Origin: Limousia pullorum
Lineage (GTDB): Bacteria > Bacillota > Clostridia > Oscillospirales > Acutalibacteraceae
Assembly (NCBI GenBank): GCA_018714545.1
Contig: DVNG01000096.1
Location: 1 to 19,485 of the forward strand
Length of the DNA: 19,485 bases
Direction of reading: 5' to 3'
Shown: positions 13,813 through 19,485 of the stretch, one piece after another
Numbering within the stretch: the stretch's first letter is position 1
Layout: each line of letters begins with the position of its first letter
The notes under the pieces: model-generated
What the model saw: only the letters and a program-made list of their open reading frames with translations
What the model was told of the DNA's origin: nothing
Databases searched by the model: none
Made by a program: the position numbers and the translations under genes

Positions 13813-14151
13813 AAAAAACCTCCCTGTTGTAATAACACTGATTTGCAGAGTGTTAACAGAAGCAAAAGTGTCTTTAAAAATTAAAAAACAATCAAAAACA
13901 CGAGGTTTTTGAAAGTTATAAGACCATATATTTATTTTGCCATGTATTAACCGATATTTCAAGTGCCAATATTATAAAAATATAATTTTTTTTCAAAAAA
14001 ATCACCTTTTAGTCAAGAAAAAATTGATTGAAAGAGTTATGGGGAAAACCGGTAAGAAAAAATATAAAATAATTTTTTGTTTTTATTTACCTTAATTTTT
14101 TATTATGGTATAATCTACTAAACTAGTATGATTTAGAAGGAGTGAAAAAAT
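13813..14151. other. Divergent intergenic region between guaA and the dockerin protein gene
   Basis: About 340 very AT-rich bases. On the guaA side there is only a weak promoter candidate (minus strand TTGAAA 13957-13962, 17 bp, CAAAAT 13934-13939) and a 7-bp hairpin, TAACACT/AGTGTTA (13833-13855), just upstream of the ribosome binding site. I see no purine riboswitch core there. The other side holds the promoter of the dockerin gene. Confidence 0.5.
14086..14114 (+). promoter_or_regulatory. Promoter of the dockerin carboxypeptidase gene
   Basis: -35 TTTACC (14086-14091), 17-bp spacer, extended -10 TGGTATAAT (14106-14114). AAGGAG follows at 14137-14142, 9 bases before the ATG. Confidence 0.65.
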
Positions 14152-15717
14152 ATGAAGCTTAAAAAAGTTATTTCAGTTCTGACGGTATTATCGTTGCTTA
14201 CTTCATCAATAGGAATTTCGGCTTTTGCTTCCAATAGAATAGAGCCTACCGAAAACACTGATTATACAGATATTCCTGCTACAGAGGAAACTATAACTAC
14301 AGAGCCTACCACAGAGCCTGAAACAACTGATGACATGCAGCAATATGAAGAGCTTAAGAAAAATCTTATGCAAGAGTACGAAAATGCATTGTCGTTAAAT
14401 AAAGAAGAATACACGGAAAAATCCTTTGAAAATTTGGAAAACGAAATCAATTTTACTAAGACTGTTTTAGAGAATTGGGAGGAGCTTTACACAGCAGGTG
14501 ATGTCGCTTTAAAAAGCTTAAAGGAAGCGGTATTGAATCTGGAATCCTATAAGGACTTATTGCTGGATGTAATTGAAAAAGCTGAAAAGATTTCTTCCGA
14601 ATGGTATACAGACGAGAGCTTTAAAGTTTTAACAGATTCCATTAAAAAGGGAAGAGAAGCGGTTGAAAAAGGCGGCGTAACCGAAGATATTGCCAATTCC
14701 CTTATTTCTGATATACAGAAAGCAGAGGAGAACCTTTATAATATTAAAGACCTTTTAAAACAGAATATTGCCGATGCCAAGAAAAAATATGACCTTGTCT
14801 ATGAAGAAAGCTCTATGGTTCAGTTTAAAACTGAAATAGAGAGAATAGAAAAGTCATTTAATGATAATCTTACATCACAGGAAGCTAAAGAGCTTATCGA
14901 AGCCGTTTCAAAGGCATATAGTCTTTTAAAGCCTGTATTGGGCGATACAGATGTCAGCGGAGATATTTCCATAAGCGACGCCACAGCGGTTCAAAATTAT
15001 ATAAGTAATATCAATACAAAAATAGAGCTATCTGCAGCAGATGTAAACTTTGATGATAAAATAACTATAAGCGATGTTACAAATATTCAAAAATACGTTG
15101 CAGGTTTGATTGATGAATTTAAGAAAGACCCTCATTTACCTGATTATGATACAGAGTGGAATTTGGTTTTAGTAAATTACAAATATCCTATGAAGAGCGG
15201 ATATGTGCCGGATATGAGAGTGGTTGATGGCAGAAGTATTTTTACATTTGACAAGAGAGCGGCTGACGCATTGGAAAATATGCTTGACGATTGCAGAGCA
15301 GAAGGCCTTGAGCCACTTATATGTTCAGCTTACAGAACACAGGAGCTGCAGGAAGAGCTGTTTGCAAATAAGGTGGCTTACTACACAAATCAGGGATACA
15401 GCTATGAAAAAGCGGTAGAACTGGCAAAGACTTCTGTTGCATATCCGGGAACCAGCGAACACCAGCTTGGTTTGGCGGTTGATATTGTAGCTTTAGATTA
15501 TCAAATTTTGGATGAAGGACAGCTTAAAACAGAGGAACAGCAATGGCTTATTAAGAATTGCTGGAAATACGGATTTATACTTAGATATCCAACAGGCAAG
15601 CAGGATATTACAGGCGTTATATTTGAACCTTGGCACTACAGATATGTGGGAGTAGAAGCGGCTAAGGAAATAACAGAAAAGGGGATAACCCTTGAAGAAT
15701 ATTTGGAACTTGTCTGA
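14152..15717 (+). CDS. Secreted FIVAR-dockerin-VanY protein: D-alanyl-D-alanine carboxypeptidase with a type I dockerin
   Basis: 521 residues. A signal peptide (1-27, cleavage near SAFA-S) and a Thr/Glu/Pro-rich linker (about 30-60) lead to three helical FIVAR-like repeats (about 75-135, 148-200, 210-262, two with a YTxxSF start). A type I dockerin follows (about 264-320), with two calcium loops (GDTDVSGDISISD and ADVNFDDKITISD), each with its helix. The C terminus (335-515) is a VanY-type peptidase: SAYR (Arg395), SEHQLGLAVD (zinc ligands His437 and Asp444) and EPWHYRY (His495). It should trim the terminal D-Ala of peptidoglycan stem peptides outside the cell, docked through a cohesin on a scaffold or the wall. 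No cohesin gene is in this window. It is monocistronic, with its own promoter and terminator. Confidence 0.9.
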   Translation: MKLKKVISVLTVLSLLTSSIGISAFASNRIEPTENTDYTDIPATEETITTEPTTEPETTDDMQQYEELKKNLMQEYENALSLNKEEYTEKSFENLENEINFTKTVLENWEELYTAGDVALKSLKEAVLNLESYKDLLLDVIEKAEKISSEWYTDESFKVLTDSIKKGREAVEKGGVTEDIANSLISDIQKAEENLYNIKDLLKQNIADAKKKYDLVYEESSMVQFKTEIERIEKSFNDNLTSQEAKELIEAVSKAYSLLKPVLGDTDVSGDISISDATAVQNYISNINTKIELSAADVNFDDKITISDVTNIQKYVAGLIDEFKKDPHLPDYDTEWNLVLVNYKYPMKSGYVPDMRVVDGRSIFTFDKRAADALENMLDDCRAEGLEPLICSAYRTQELQEELFANKVAYYTNQGYSYEKAVELAKTSVAYPGTSEHQLGLAVDIVALDYQILDEGQLKTEEQQWLIKNCWKYGFILRYPTGKQDITGVIFEPWHYRYVGVEAAKEITEKGITLEEYLELV

Positions 15718-15728
15718 TATATAAAAAT

Positions 15729-15766
15729 GAAGCTTCGGTACGTTATTACCGAAGCTTCGTTTTTTG
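15729..15766 (+). terminator. Rho-independent terminator after the dockerin gene
   Basis: GAAGCTTCGGTA (15729-15740) pairs perfectly with TACCGAAGCTTC (15747-15758) around a 6-base loop, followed by GTTTTTTG. It starts 11 bases after the stop codon. Confidence 0.93.
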
Positions 15767-15858
15767 TCAATGCAAAACTTTTGAGAAAAGAACAAAATCA
15801 TATATATAAAAAGTAGTTACCTGTGTGATTTTATCCAGTAGTCAGTTTGTTTATGTAA

Positions 15859-16365
15859 TCAGGCGTTGTCGGTAACAGCGATTCCGAAAGTAATGCTGCC
15901 CTTGTATTCTACACCGTACTCATATCTGCCTGCGATAACAGGGAGAATCTGATACTGCTTTGTACCGTCCTCAGTGAAAGAAACTACCTCTTTACCAACA
16001 CCTACAGCACCTGTAGAAGCGTTAGTTTCAATAGTTTCACCTTTTTCATTGATAATCTGATATCTGATAGATGTACGTGGGCTGGTAGTGTCACATTCGA
16101 GAACCATCTGATCATTATAAGCATCTGTTCCGGCAATTGTTACGGAAATCTTTTTGCCCTCAGGGAGATTTTCAATATCCTCGGCAACAACATCAACGGT
16201 TGTTCCTTCATTTCCCATTGTAACTGAAGCAGGGATTGTAACTGTGTAGGTTGGTTCTGCGGTAAGGGTGCAGCTTATGCTCTGCTCATCGGCTGAAAAA
16301 GAAATTGAAGCGGCGCTGAGAAGAACTGCACAGCACATTACTGTAGTTAAAACTTTTTTAAACAT
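15859..16365 (-). CDS. Secreted beta-rich surface protein, paralog A
   Basis: 168 residues. A signal peptide (1-25, cleavage near SFSA-DE) precedes one domain of about 140 residues made mostly of strands. It is a clear paralog of the gene at 17007-17555: both have YTVTIP near the start of the domain, then PEGKKISVT, a SFTEDGT turn, and EYKGSxTFG near the end. The domain pattern recalls other exported proteins of gut Firmicutes that are often annotated only as hypothetical; I do not know its function. No WxL motif, sorting signal or transmembrane anchor is present, so it is probably released or bound to a partner. AAGGAGG precedes the ATG. The membrane-anchored gene ends 18 bases upstream, so the two are one operon. 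Confidence 0.8.
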   Translation of the reverse strand: MFKKVLTTVMCCAVLLSAASISFSADEQSISCTLTAEPTYTVTIPASVTMGNEGTTVDVVAEDIENLPEGKKISVTIAGTDAYNDQMVLECDTTSPRTSIRYQIINEKGETIETNASTGAVGVGKEVVSFTEDGTKQYQILPVIAGRYEYGVEYKGSITFGIAVTDNA

Positions 16366-16383
16366 CTATATTTCCTCCTTGTT

Positions 16384-16890
16384 TCAGGTAACTACCAAAG
16401 TTGTTTTTACTTCTGCCCCGTTCATAGGGGAGAGATTTTCGTCTAAAGAATATGTATTTATTTGCAGAATTAAATCATATGTGCCGGGATTGGGGACATT
16501 TTCTAAAGAGATTTCTTTTATAGCCTTGCCCGGTTCGATTAAATCTGATTTATAAAGTACACTGTCGCCTACTTTAAGGGTATATTCAAAATAACAGGGA
16601 TTGCCCTCGGGATTTACAAGAGTGATGTTTGCGCTTTCAGCGTTTTGAGAAATGGTAATTTCGCCATATCCGGGAATTTTTATGCCAGTTGTTTCGTTTC
16701 CTAAGTTCTCAAGTGTTTTGTCCCAATCTTCGGCATTATCAGCCAAGGAAAGACCTTTATCGTTGCTTACATCCTGCTGTTGACTTCCGTTAAAACAGGT
16801 GAGATAAACAACAACCATAGCCATAATGAATACAGCTAAAATCAAAACACCGATGATAATCTTAGATTTATCAATTCGTTTGTTTTCCAT
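16384..16890 (-). CDS. Membrane-anchored extracytoplasmic protein of the surface cluster
   Basis: 168 residues. A short basic cytoplasmic N terminus (NKRIDKSK) precedes one transmembrane helix (about 11-33), which lacks a cleavage site and so serves as anchor; the rest is outside. The outer part has an acidic linker and a beta-sandwich-like domain (about 70-168) with IPGYGEITI, NPEGNPCYFEYTLKVG and YKSDLIEPGKAIKEI. I recognise this domain as one that recurs beside exported beta-rich proteins in Clostridia, sometimes with misleading automatic names, but no function is established. It lies between the two secreted paralogs on the same strand and so probably holds or presents them. An AAAGGATG ribosome binding site precedes the ATG. 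Confidence 0.75.
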   Translation of the reverse strand: MENKRIDKSKIIIGVLILAVFIMAMVVVYLTCFNGSQQQDVSNDKGLSLADNAEDWDKTLENLGNETTGIKIPGYGEITISQNAESANITLVNPEGNPCYFEYTLKVGDSVLYKSDLIEPGKAIKEISLENVPNPGTYDLILQINTYSLDENLSPMNGAEVKTTLVVT

Positions 16891-16924
16891 GGGAATAAAA
16901 TCATCCTTTAAATAAGTCTTTTTG

Positions 16925-16957
16925 GAAGGCTGAAAAGCACAAAGCTTCTCAGCCTTC
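16925..16957. terminator. Hairpin between the two halves of the surface cluster
   Basis: GAAGGCTGA (16925-16933) pairs with TCAGCCTTC (16949-16957), with an inner AAGC/GCTT stem. In the direction of the genes no U-tract follows, so it may only partly terminate, or protect the 3' end of the upstream message. This would give more transcript of paralog B than of the two downstream genes. Confidence 0.5.
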
Positions 16958-17006
16958 TTTATAGTTAAATAAATACAGAACGGAATGATTTAAATAATGA
17001 ATTAAA

Positions 17007-17555
17007 TTAGATATCTTTAAGCTCGACACCGAATGTCATAGAACCTTTGTATTCAACACCTTTCTGGATTGAGAGGTTCTGGTTTGTTGAACCCGGATAG
17101 TCGAATGCACAAGGATACATCTGGAAGTTTGCTGTACCGTCCTCTGTGAAAGAAGCAAGCTCCATGCCTTTTATCTGCTTCTCAAGAGCGCCGCTTTCAA
17201 ACTCGTCGCCTGTACCTTTGATCATCAATGTCATCAAATAATTTTTTCCGCCGTCAGGATTTTCAGCTTCAAGATAAAGGCGTCCGTATGTACCGCTGCC
17301 CTTTGTGAGTGTTACGGAAATTTTCTTTCCCTCAGGAATGTGCTGTACGTCGCTTGCGGTAACTGGAACATTTGTGATTTCTTTAGTATCAATCTCTATA
17401 GTCTGAGGTATTGTTACAGTGTATACCGGATCATAGGGCTGGTACATTGTGATATCGGACTGAGCCGAAGTTGTGTTTTCTGCGCTTACCTGTGCAGCCA
17501 TAACTGAACCAATCATGGCAACAGCAAGCATAGCTGCGATAATTTTTCTTTTCAT
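17007..17555 (-). CDS. Secreted beta-rich surface protein, paralog B
   Basis: 182 residues from the ATG at 17555, chosen because GAGGAG lies 6 bases upstream and a normal signal peptide follows (MKRKIIAAMLAVAMIGSVMAAQVSA, cleavage near residue 25). The mature part begins with a short peptide SDITMYQPYDP and then the same domain as paralog A: VYTVTIP, HIPEGKKISVTL, ASFTEDGT, VEYKGSMTFGVEL. An insertion of about 15 residues (QMYPCAFDYPGSTNQNLSI) separates the last two motifs. No anchor is present. The DITMYQP peptide is nearly repeated in the neighbouring miniature sortase substrate, which suggests common origin. Function unknown; a structural or adhesive surface role is inferred from export and paralogy only. 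Confidence 0.8.
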   Translation of the reverse strand: MKRKIIAAMLAVAMIGSVMAAQVSAENTTSAQSDITMYQPYDPVYTVTIPQTIEIDTKEITNVPVTASDVQHIPEGKKISVTLTKGSGTYGRLYLEAENPDGGKNYLMTLMIKGTGDEFESGALEKQIKGMELASFTEDGTANFQMYPCAFDYPGSTNQNLSIQKGVEYKGSMTFGVELKDI

Positions 17556-17640
17556 GATACTCTCCTCGATTTTTTCCGTCTGCACCATTATTATAAGACT
17601 TTTCTTTTTAACTCATCATCATAGAACGGTAAAAAATCTG

Positions 17641-17931
17641 TTAATTTGCTTTTCTTTTTTTACCGATGATAAAAGCCGATACTCCTGCCGCAGCGGCGCA
17701 TATTGCGGTAATACCGGGGATAATAGTGCAGTTGTTTTCTCCGGTTTGGGGAGAGGATGGCAAAGACTCCGTTGTTGATGAGGAATGTGTTTCAATTTGG
17801 GTTTCGGTTGGTTCATACATAATCAAGTCAGCTTCCTGAGCCGATATATTTTGACAAAGAAGCACCATGAAAACCATTAAACCTGTAATTTTCAACATTA
17901 CTTTACCTATTGAAAAAAATCTGTTTTTCAT
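17641..17931 (-). CDS. Miniature sortase substrate (signal peptide plus cell-wall sorting signal)
   Basis: 96 residues, of which only about 30 would be displayed. A signal peptide (about 1-31, cleavage near ISA-Q) is followed by a Ser/Thr/Glu/Pro-rich linker (YEPTETQIETHSSSTTE), a SPQTGEN sorting motif (60-66, in place of LPxTG), a hydrophobic helix (about 69-89) and a basic tail KKRKAN. The layout is that of a protein cut by sortase and joined to peptidoglycan, but with no domain between signal and anchor. The mature N terminus (ADLIMYEPTE) resembles that of paralog B (SDITMYQPYD), so it may be a paralog that lost its middle domain, or a short anchor for it. An AGGTGATT ribosome binding site precedes the ATG. 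No sortase gene is in the window. Confidence 0.72.
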   Translation of the reverse strand: MKNRFFSIGKVMLKITGLMVFMVLLCQNISAQEADLIMYEPTETQIETHSSSTTESLPSSPQTGENNCTIIPGITAICAAAAGVSAFIIGKKRKAN

Positions 17932-18014
17932 ATAATCACCTGCCTAATTTTAATTATAGAATATTAAATATTAAGTTTTTAATCTGATAAAGGTAAATTG
18001 TGGGTTAATTAAAT

Positions 18015-18043
18015 GCATACCTTAAACAAAAATCAAGATAATA
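18015..18043 (+). promoter_or_regulatory. Putative sigma-G-type promoter of gpr
   Basis: GCATA (18015-18019), 17-bp spacer, GATAATA (18037-18043): 11 of 12 positions fit the forespore sigma-G consensus GHATR / CATWHTA. It lies 31 bases before the gpr start codon. The known homologue is forespore-expressed, so this fits. Confidence 0.5.
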
Positions 18044-18074
18044 GAAATATATCAGTATAGAAAAGGTGATTGAA

Positions 18075-18959
18075 ATGCAGATGAGAACGGATTTAGCCAT
18101 AGAAGCAAAGGAGCTTGCGGGCGATGAGCTTTCAGGAGTTGAGCAAAGAGAAGAAACAAAGGGAGATATGAAGATAACATTTACAAAAATAACAGGGGAG
18201 GGAGCGGCACGACTTTTAAACAAAAGCCGAGGAACATATGTGACGGTTGAACTTCCGTCCCTTTCTGATAATATAAAACACACTGATAAAAGAGTTCCGG
18301 AGATAGGAAAGATAATAAAAAACCTGCTTCCTGTAAACGGACTTATTTTGGTGGTGGGTTTAGGAAATAAGAGAATAACCCCTGACGCTCTCGGGCCTTT
18401 GGCGGCGGAAAAGATTTTGGCTACACGGCATATTTCGGGAGAGATTGCCAGAAGCACGGGCTTAGACAAATTAAGGCCGGTGGCTGTTGTAAAAACCGGA
18501 GTGACAGGGGAAACGGGAATAGAAACAGCAGAGATGATTTCAAGTATTGTAAAGAGAATTAAACCCACAGCGGTTATTACTATAGACGCCTTGGCGTCAA
18601 AGAGCCTTTCACGTTTGGGATGTACAATTCAGATTACAGACACAGGAATATCGCCGGGAGCGGGGGTGGGAAACTCACGAGCGGCAATAAACTATGAAAC
18701 ACTGGGAGTTCCTGTTGTGGCAATAGGAATACCTACAGTTGTGGACGCCGCCACTCTTGCCATAGATATATTAAATGCTGAAACAGAGATGCAGGCTTCA
18801 CAGATAGCAAGAGAGGTCACTCCAAAAGGAAATAAAATGGTGGTAACCCCGGGAGAAATAGACCTTTTGTGTTCCAGAGGGGCAAAGCTTTTGGCGATGG
18901 GAATAAACTGCGCCTTGCAGGATAAGTTTTCTCTTGAGGAAATTATGGAGTTTGTATAA
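18075..18959 (+). CDS. gpr: Spore germination protease GPR
   Basis: 294 residues from the ATG at 18075 (AAAAGG upstream; a GTG at 18066 would extend it by three residues). GPR is an atypical aspartate-type endopeptidase that degrades small acid-soluble DNA-coating proteins when spores germinate. Visible family hallmarks are the N-terminal propeptide with RTDLAIEA, the VVGLGNKRITPDALGP block (about 98-114), VKTGVTGETGIETAEM, the ITIDALASKSLSRLGCTIQ strand-helix and GISPGAGVGNSR (about 196-207), and PTVVDAATLA. The protein is made as a zymogen in the forespore and self-processes late in development. The gene shows that the host makes endospores. It is slightly shorter than the Bacillus enzyme (about 370). 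Confidence 0.95.
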   Translation: MQMRTDLAIEAKELAGDELSGVEQREETKGDMKITFTKITGEGAARLLNKSRGTYVTVELPSLSDNIKHTDKRVPEIGKIIKNLLPVNGLILVVGLGNKRITPDALGPLAAEKILATRHISGEIARSTGLDKLRPVAVVKTGVTGETGIETAEMISSIVKRIKPTAVITIDALASKSLSRLGCTIQITDTGISPGAGVGNSRAAINYETLGVPVVAIGIPTVVDAATLAIDILNAETEMQASQIAREVTPKGNKMVVTPGEIDLLCSRGAKLLAMGINCALQDKFSLEEIMEFV

Positions 18960-18973
18960 TTTATGTTAATTCA

Positions 18974-19002
18974 TTGACACCTATTTTTTCCTGATATATA
19001 AT
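18974..19002 (+). promoter_or_regulatory. Promoter of the phosphatase gene
   Basis: TTGACA (18974-18979), 17-bp spacer, TATAAT (18997-19002): a perfect vegetative consensus, 32 bases before the start codon. Confidence 0.8.
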
Positions 19003-19033
19003 TAAATCAAGAAAAAATGAAAGGGTGATAGCT

Positions 19034-19485
19034 GTGAGCGTTTATTGTGTTTCTGACATACACGGAGATTTAGAGAGATTTGACAAGCTTTTGGAGAAAA
19101 TAAGTTTCTCCGAGGAAGATACAATGTATGTAATCGGAGATGTGGTTGACAGAGGCAAGGAGCCTATAAAGCTTTTGATTAAAATAATGGAAACGCCCAA
19201 TATCACTCTGCTTGAGGGCAACCATGAAGAGATGATGAGTCTTGGCCTTGACCCTATCCATGAAAAAAGAATTCTTCATATTTGGCAGTGGAACGGGGGA
19301 GAAAATACATTCAGACAGTTCATCCGCCTTGAAAAGGAACAGAGAGAAAAAATTCTCGATTATATAAATGACCTTCCCGACTATATGGAAATAACGGTGG
19401 GGGGAAAAAGATTTTATCTTGTACATGGATGTCCCTCTGACGACCATCGCACCAGAATATGGGAGAGAGTGGAAAAGGACGAGGA
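19034..19485 (+). CDS. Metallophosphoesterase / serine-threonine-type protein phosphatase, 3' end beyond the window
   Basis: 150 codons are visible and the frame is still open at the window edge. It starts with GTG, with AAGGGTG about 7 bases upstream. The calcineurin-like metal site is complete so far: SDIHGD (about 8-13), GDVVDRG (about 36-42), GNHEE (about 62-66) and the later LVHGCPSDD (His about 136). The order and spacing match the bacterial PPP phosphatases (lambda PP / PrpE-like) rather than the broader phosphodiesterases. The substrate cannot be told. It has its own consensus promoter, so it is not in an operon with gpr. Confidence 0.88.
   Translation, partial: MSVYCVSDIHGDLERFDKLLEKISFSEEDTMYVIGDVVDRGKEPIKLLIKIMETPNITLLEGNHEEMMSLGLDPIHEKRILHIWQWNGGENTFRQFIRLEKEQREKILDYINDLPDYMEITVGGKRFYLVHGCPSDDHRTRIWERVEKDE

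Noticed and set aside
13813..13962. Purine riboswitch or longer guaA with an upstream start
   Set aside because: The upstream extension has no family similarity and no ribosome binding site; the canonical start at 13812 has both. No conserved purine aptamer core is seen.
15859..17555. The two secreted paralogs as cohesins for the nearby dockerin
   Set aside because: The length of about 140 residues and beta-rich nature fit, but I see none of the cohesin sequence signature; the idea rests on proximity alone.
15859..17555. The paralogs as WxL-domain wall proteins
   Set aside because: No W-x-L motif is present in the C-terminal regions.
18005..18568. 187-codon minus-strand frame opposite gpr, and the 125-codon minus-strand frame at 19070-19447
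   Set aside because: Both are shadows of well-identified genes (gpr and the phosphatase) on the plus strand.
1..19485. CRISPR arrays, tRNA or rRNA genes
   Set aside because: No regularly spaced repeats or cloverleaf or rRNA-like segments were seen on either strand; the integration site is a protein gene, not a tRNA.

Overview
The window (AT-rich, tight operons, strong AGGAGG-type ribosome binding sites, a spore germination protease and a type I dockerin) looks like chromosome of an anaerobic, spore-forming Clostridia member, probably close to the Ruminococcaceae/Oscillospiraceae. This assignment is an inference from gene content, not from a marker alignment.

Positions about 77 to 12288 look like one integrated mobilizable element lodged in the 3' end of guaA. 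The core GAGTGGGA (minus strand) occurs at the last codons of guaA (12281-12288) and again at 77-84. Joining guaA to the left copy would restore a C terminus Ile-Glu-Trp-Glu followed by a TGA stop. Tandem TGTTGTCA repeats with an 11-bp period lie just inside both ends and look like integrase arm sites.

The right half of the element (6656-12129) is the mobility module: a divergently transcribed XRE regulator, then on the minus strand a small excisionase-like protein, tyrosine integrase, MobC-like relaxosome protein, RepA-like RecA-fold ATPase, a structured region with a likely MobV oriT, MobV relaxase and TnpV. There are no mating-pore genes, so transfer would need a helper element.

The left half (249-6511) is defence cargo. 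It holds (a) a type II-short CBASS operon, with an HNH-SAVED effector (Cap5), a CD-NTase and a stand-alone E2-like protein; (b) a GATC-type DpnII restriction-modification operon, with a Dam-like methylase carrying an extra N-terminal helix-turn-helix, the DpnII endonuclease and a second methylase with a THPPY motif; and (c) between them an XRE regulator and an unrecognised 178-residue protein. The regulator and the CBASS operon share an 85-bp divergent promoter whose -10 boxes overlap.

Right of the element is ordinary chromosome: guaA; a secreted FIVAR-dockerin-VanY D,D-carboxypeptidase; a minus-strand cluster of four exported or membrane-anchored proteins (two paralogous beta-rich secreted proteins, one membrane-anchored protein and a miniature sortase substrate); gpr; and the start of a metallophosphatase gene. 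The surface cluster and the regulator/178-residue pair are the least explained parts. The CBASS, the HTH-methylase fusion and the boundary structure are the best supported observations.
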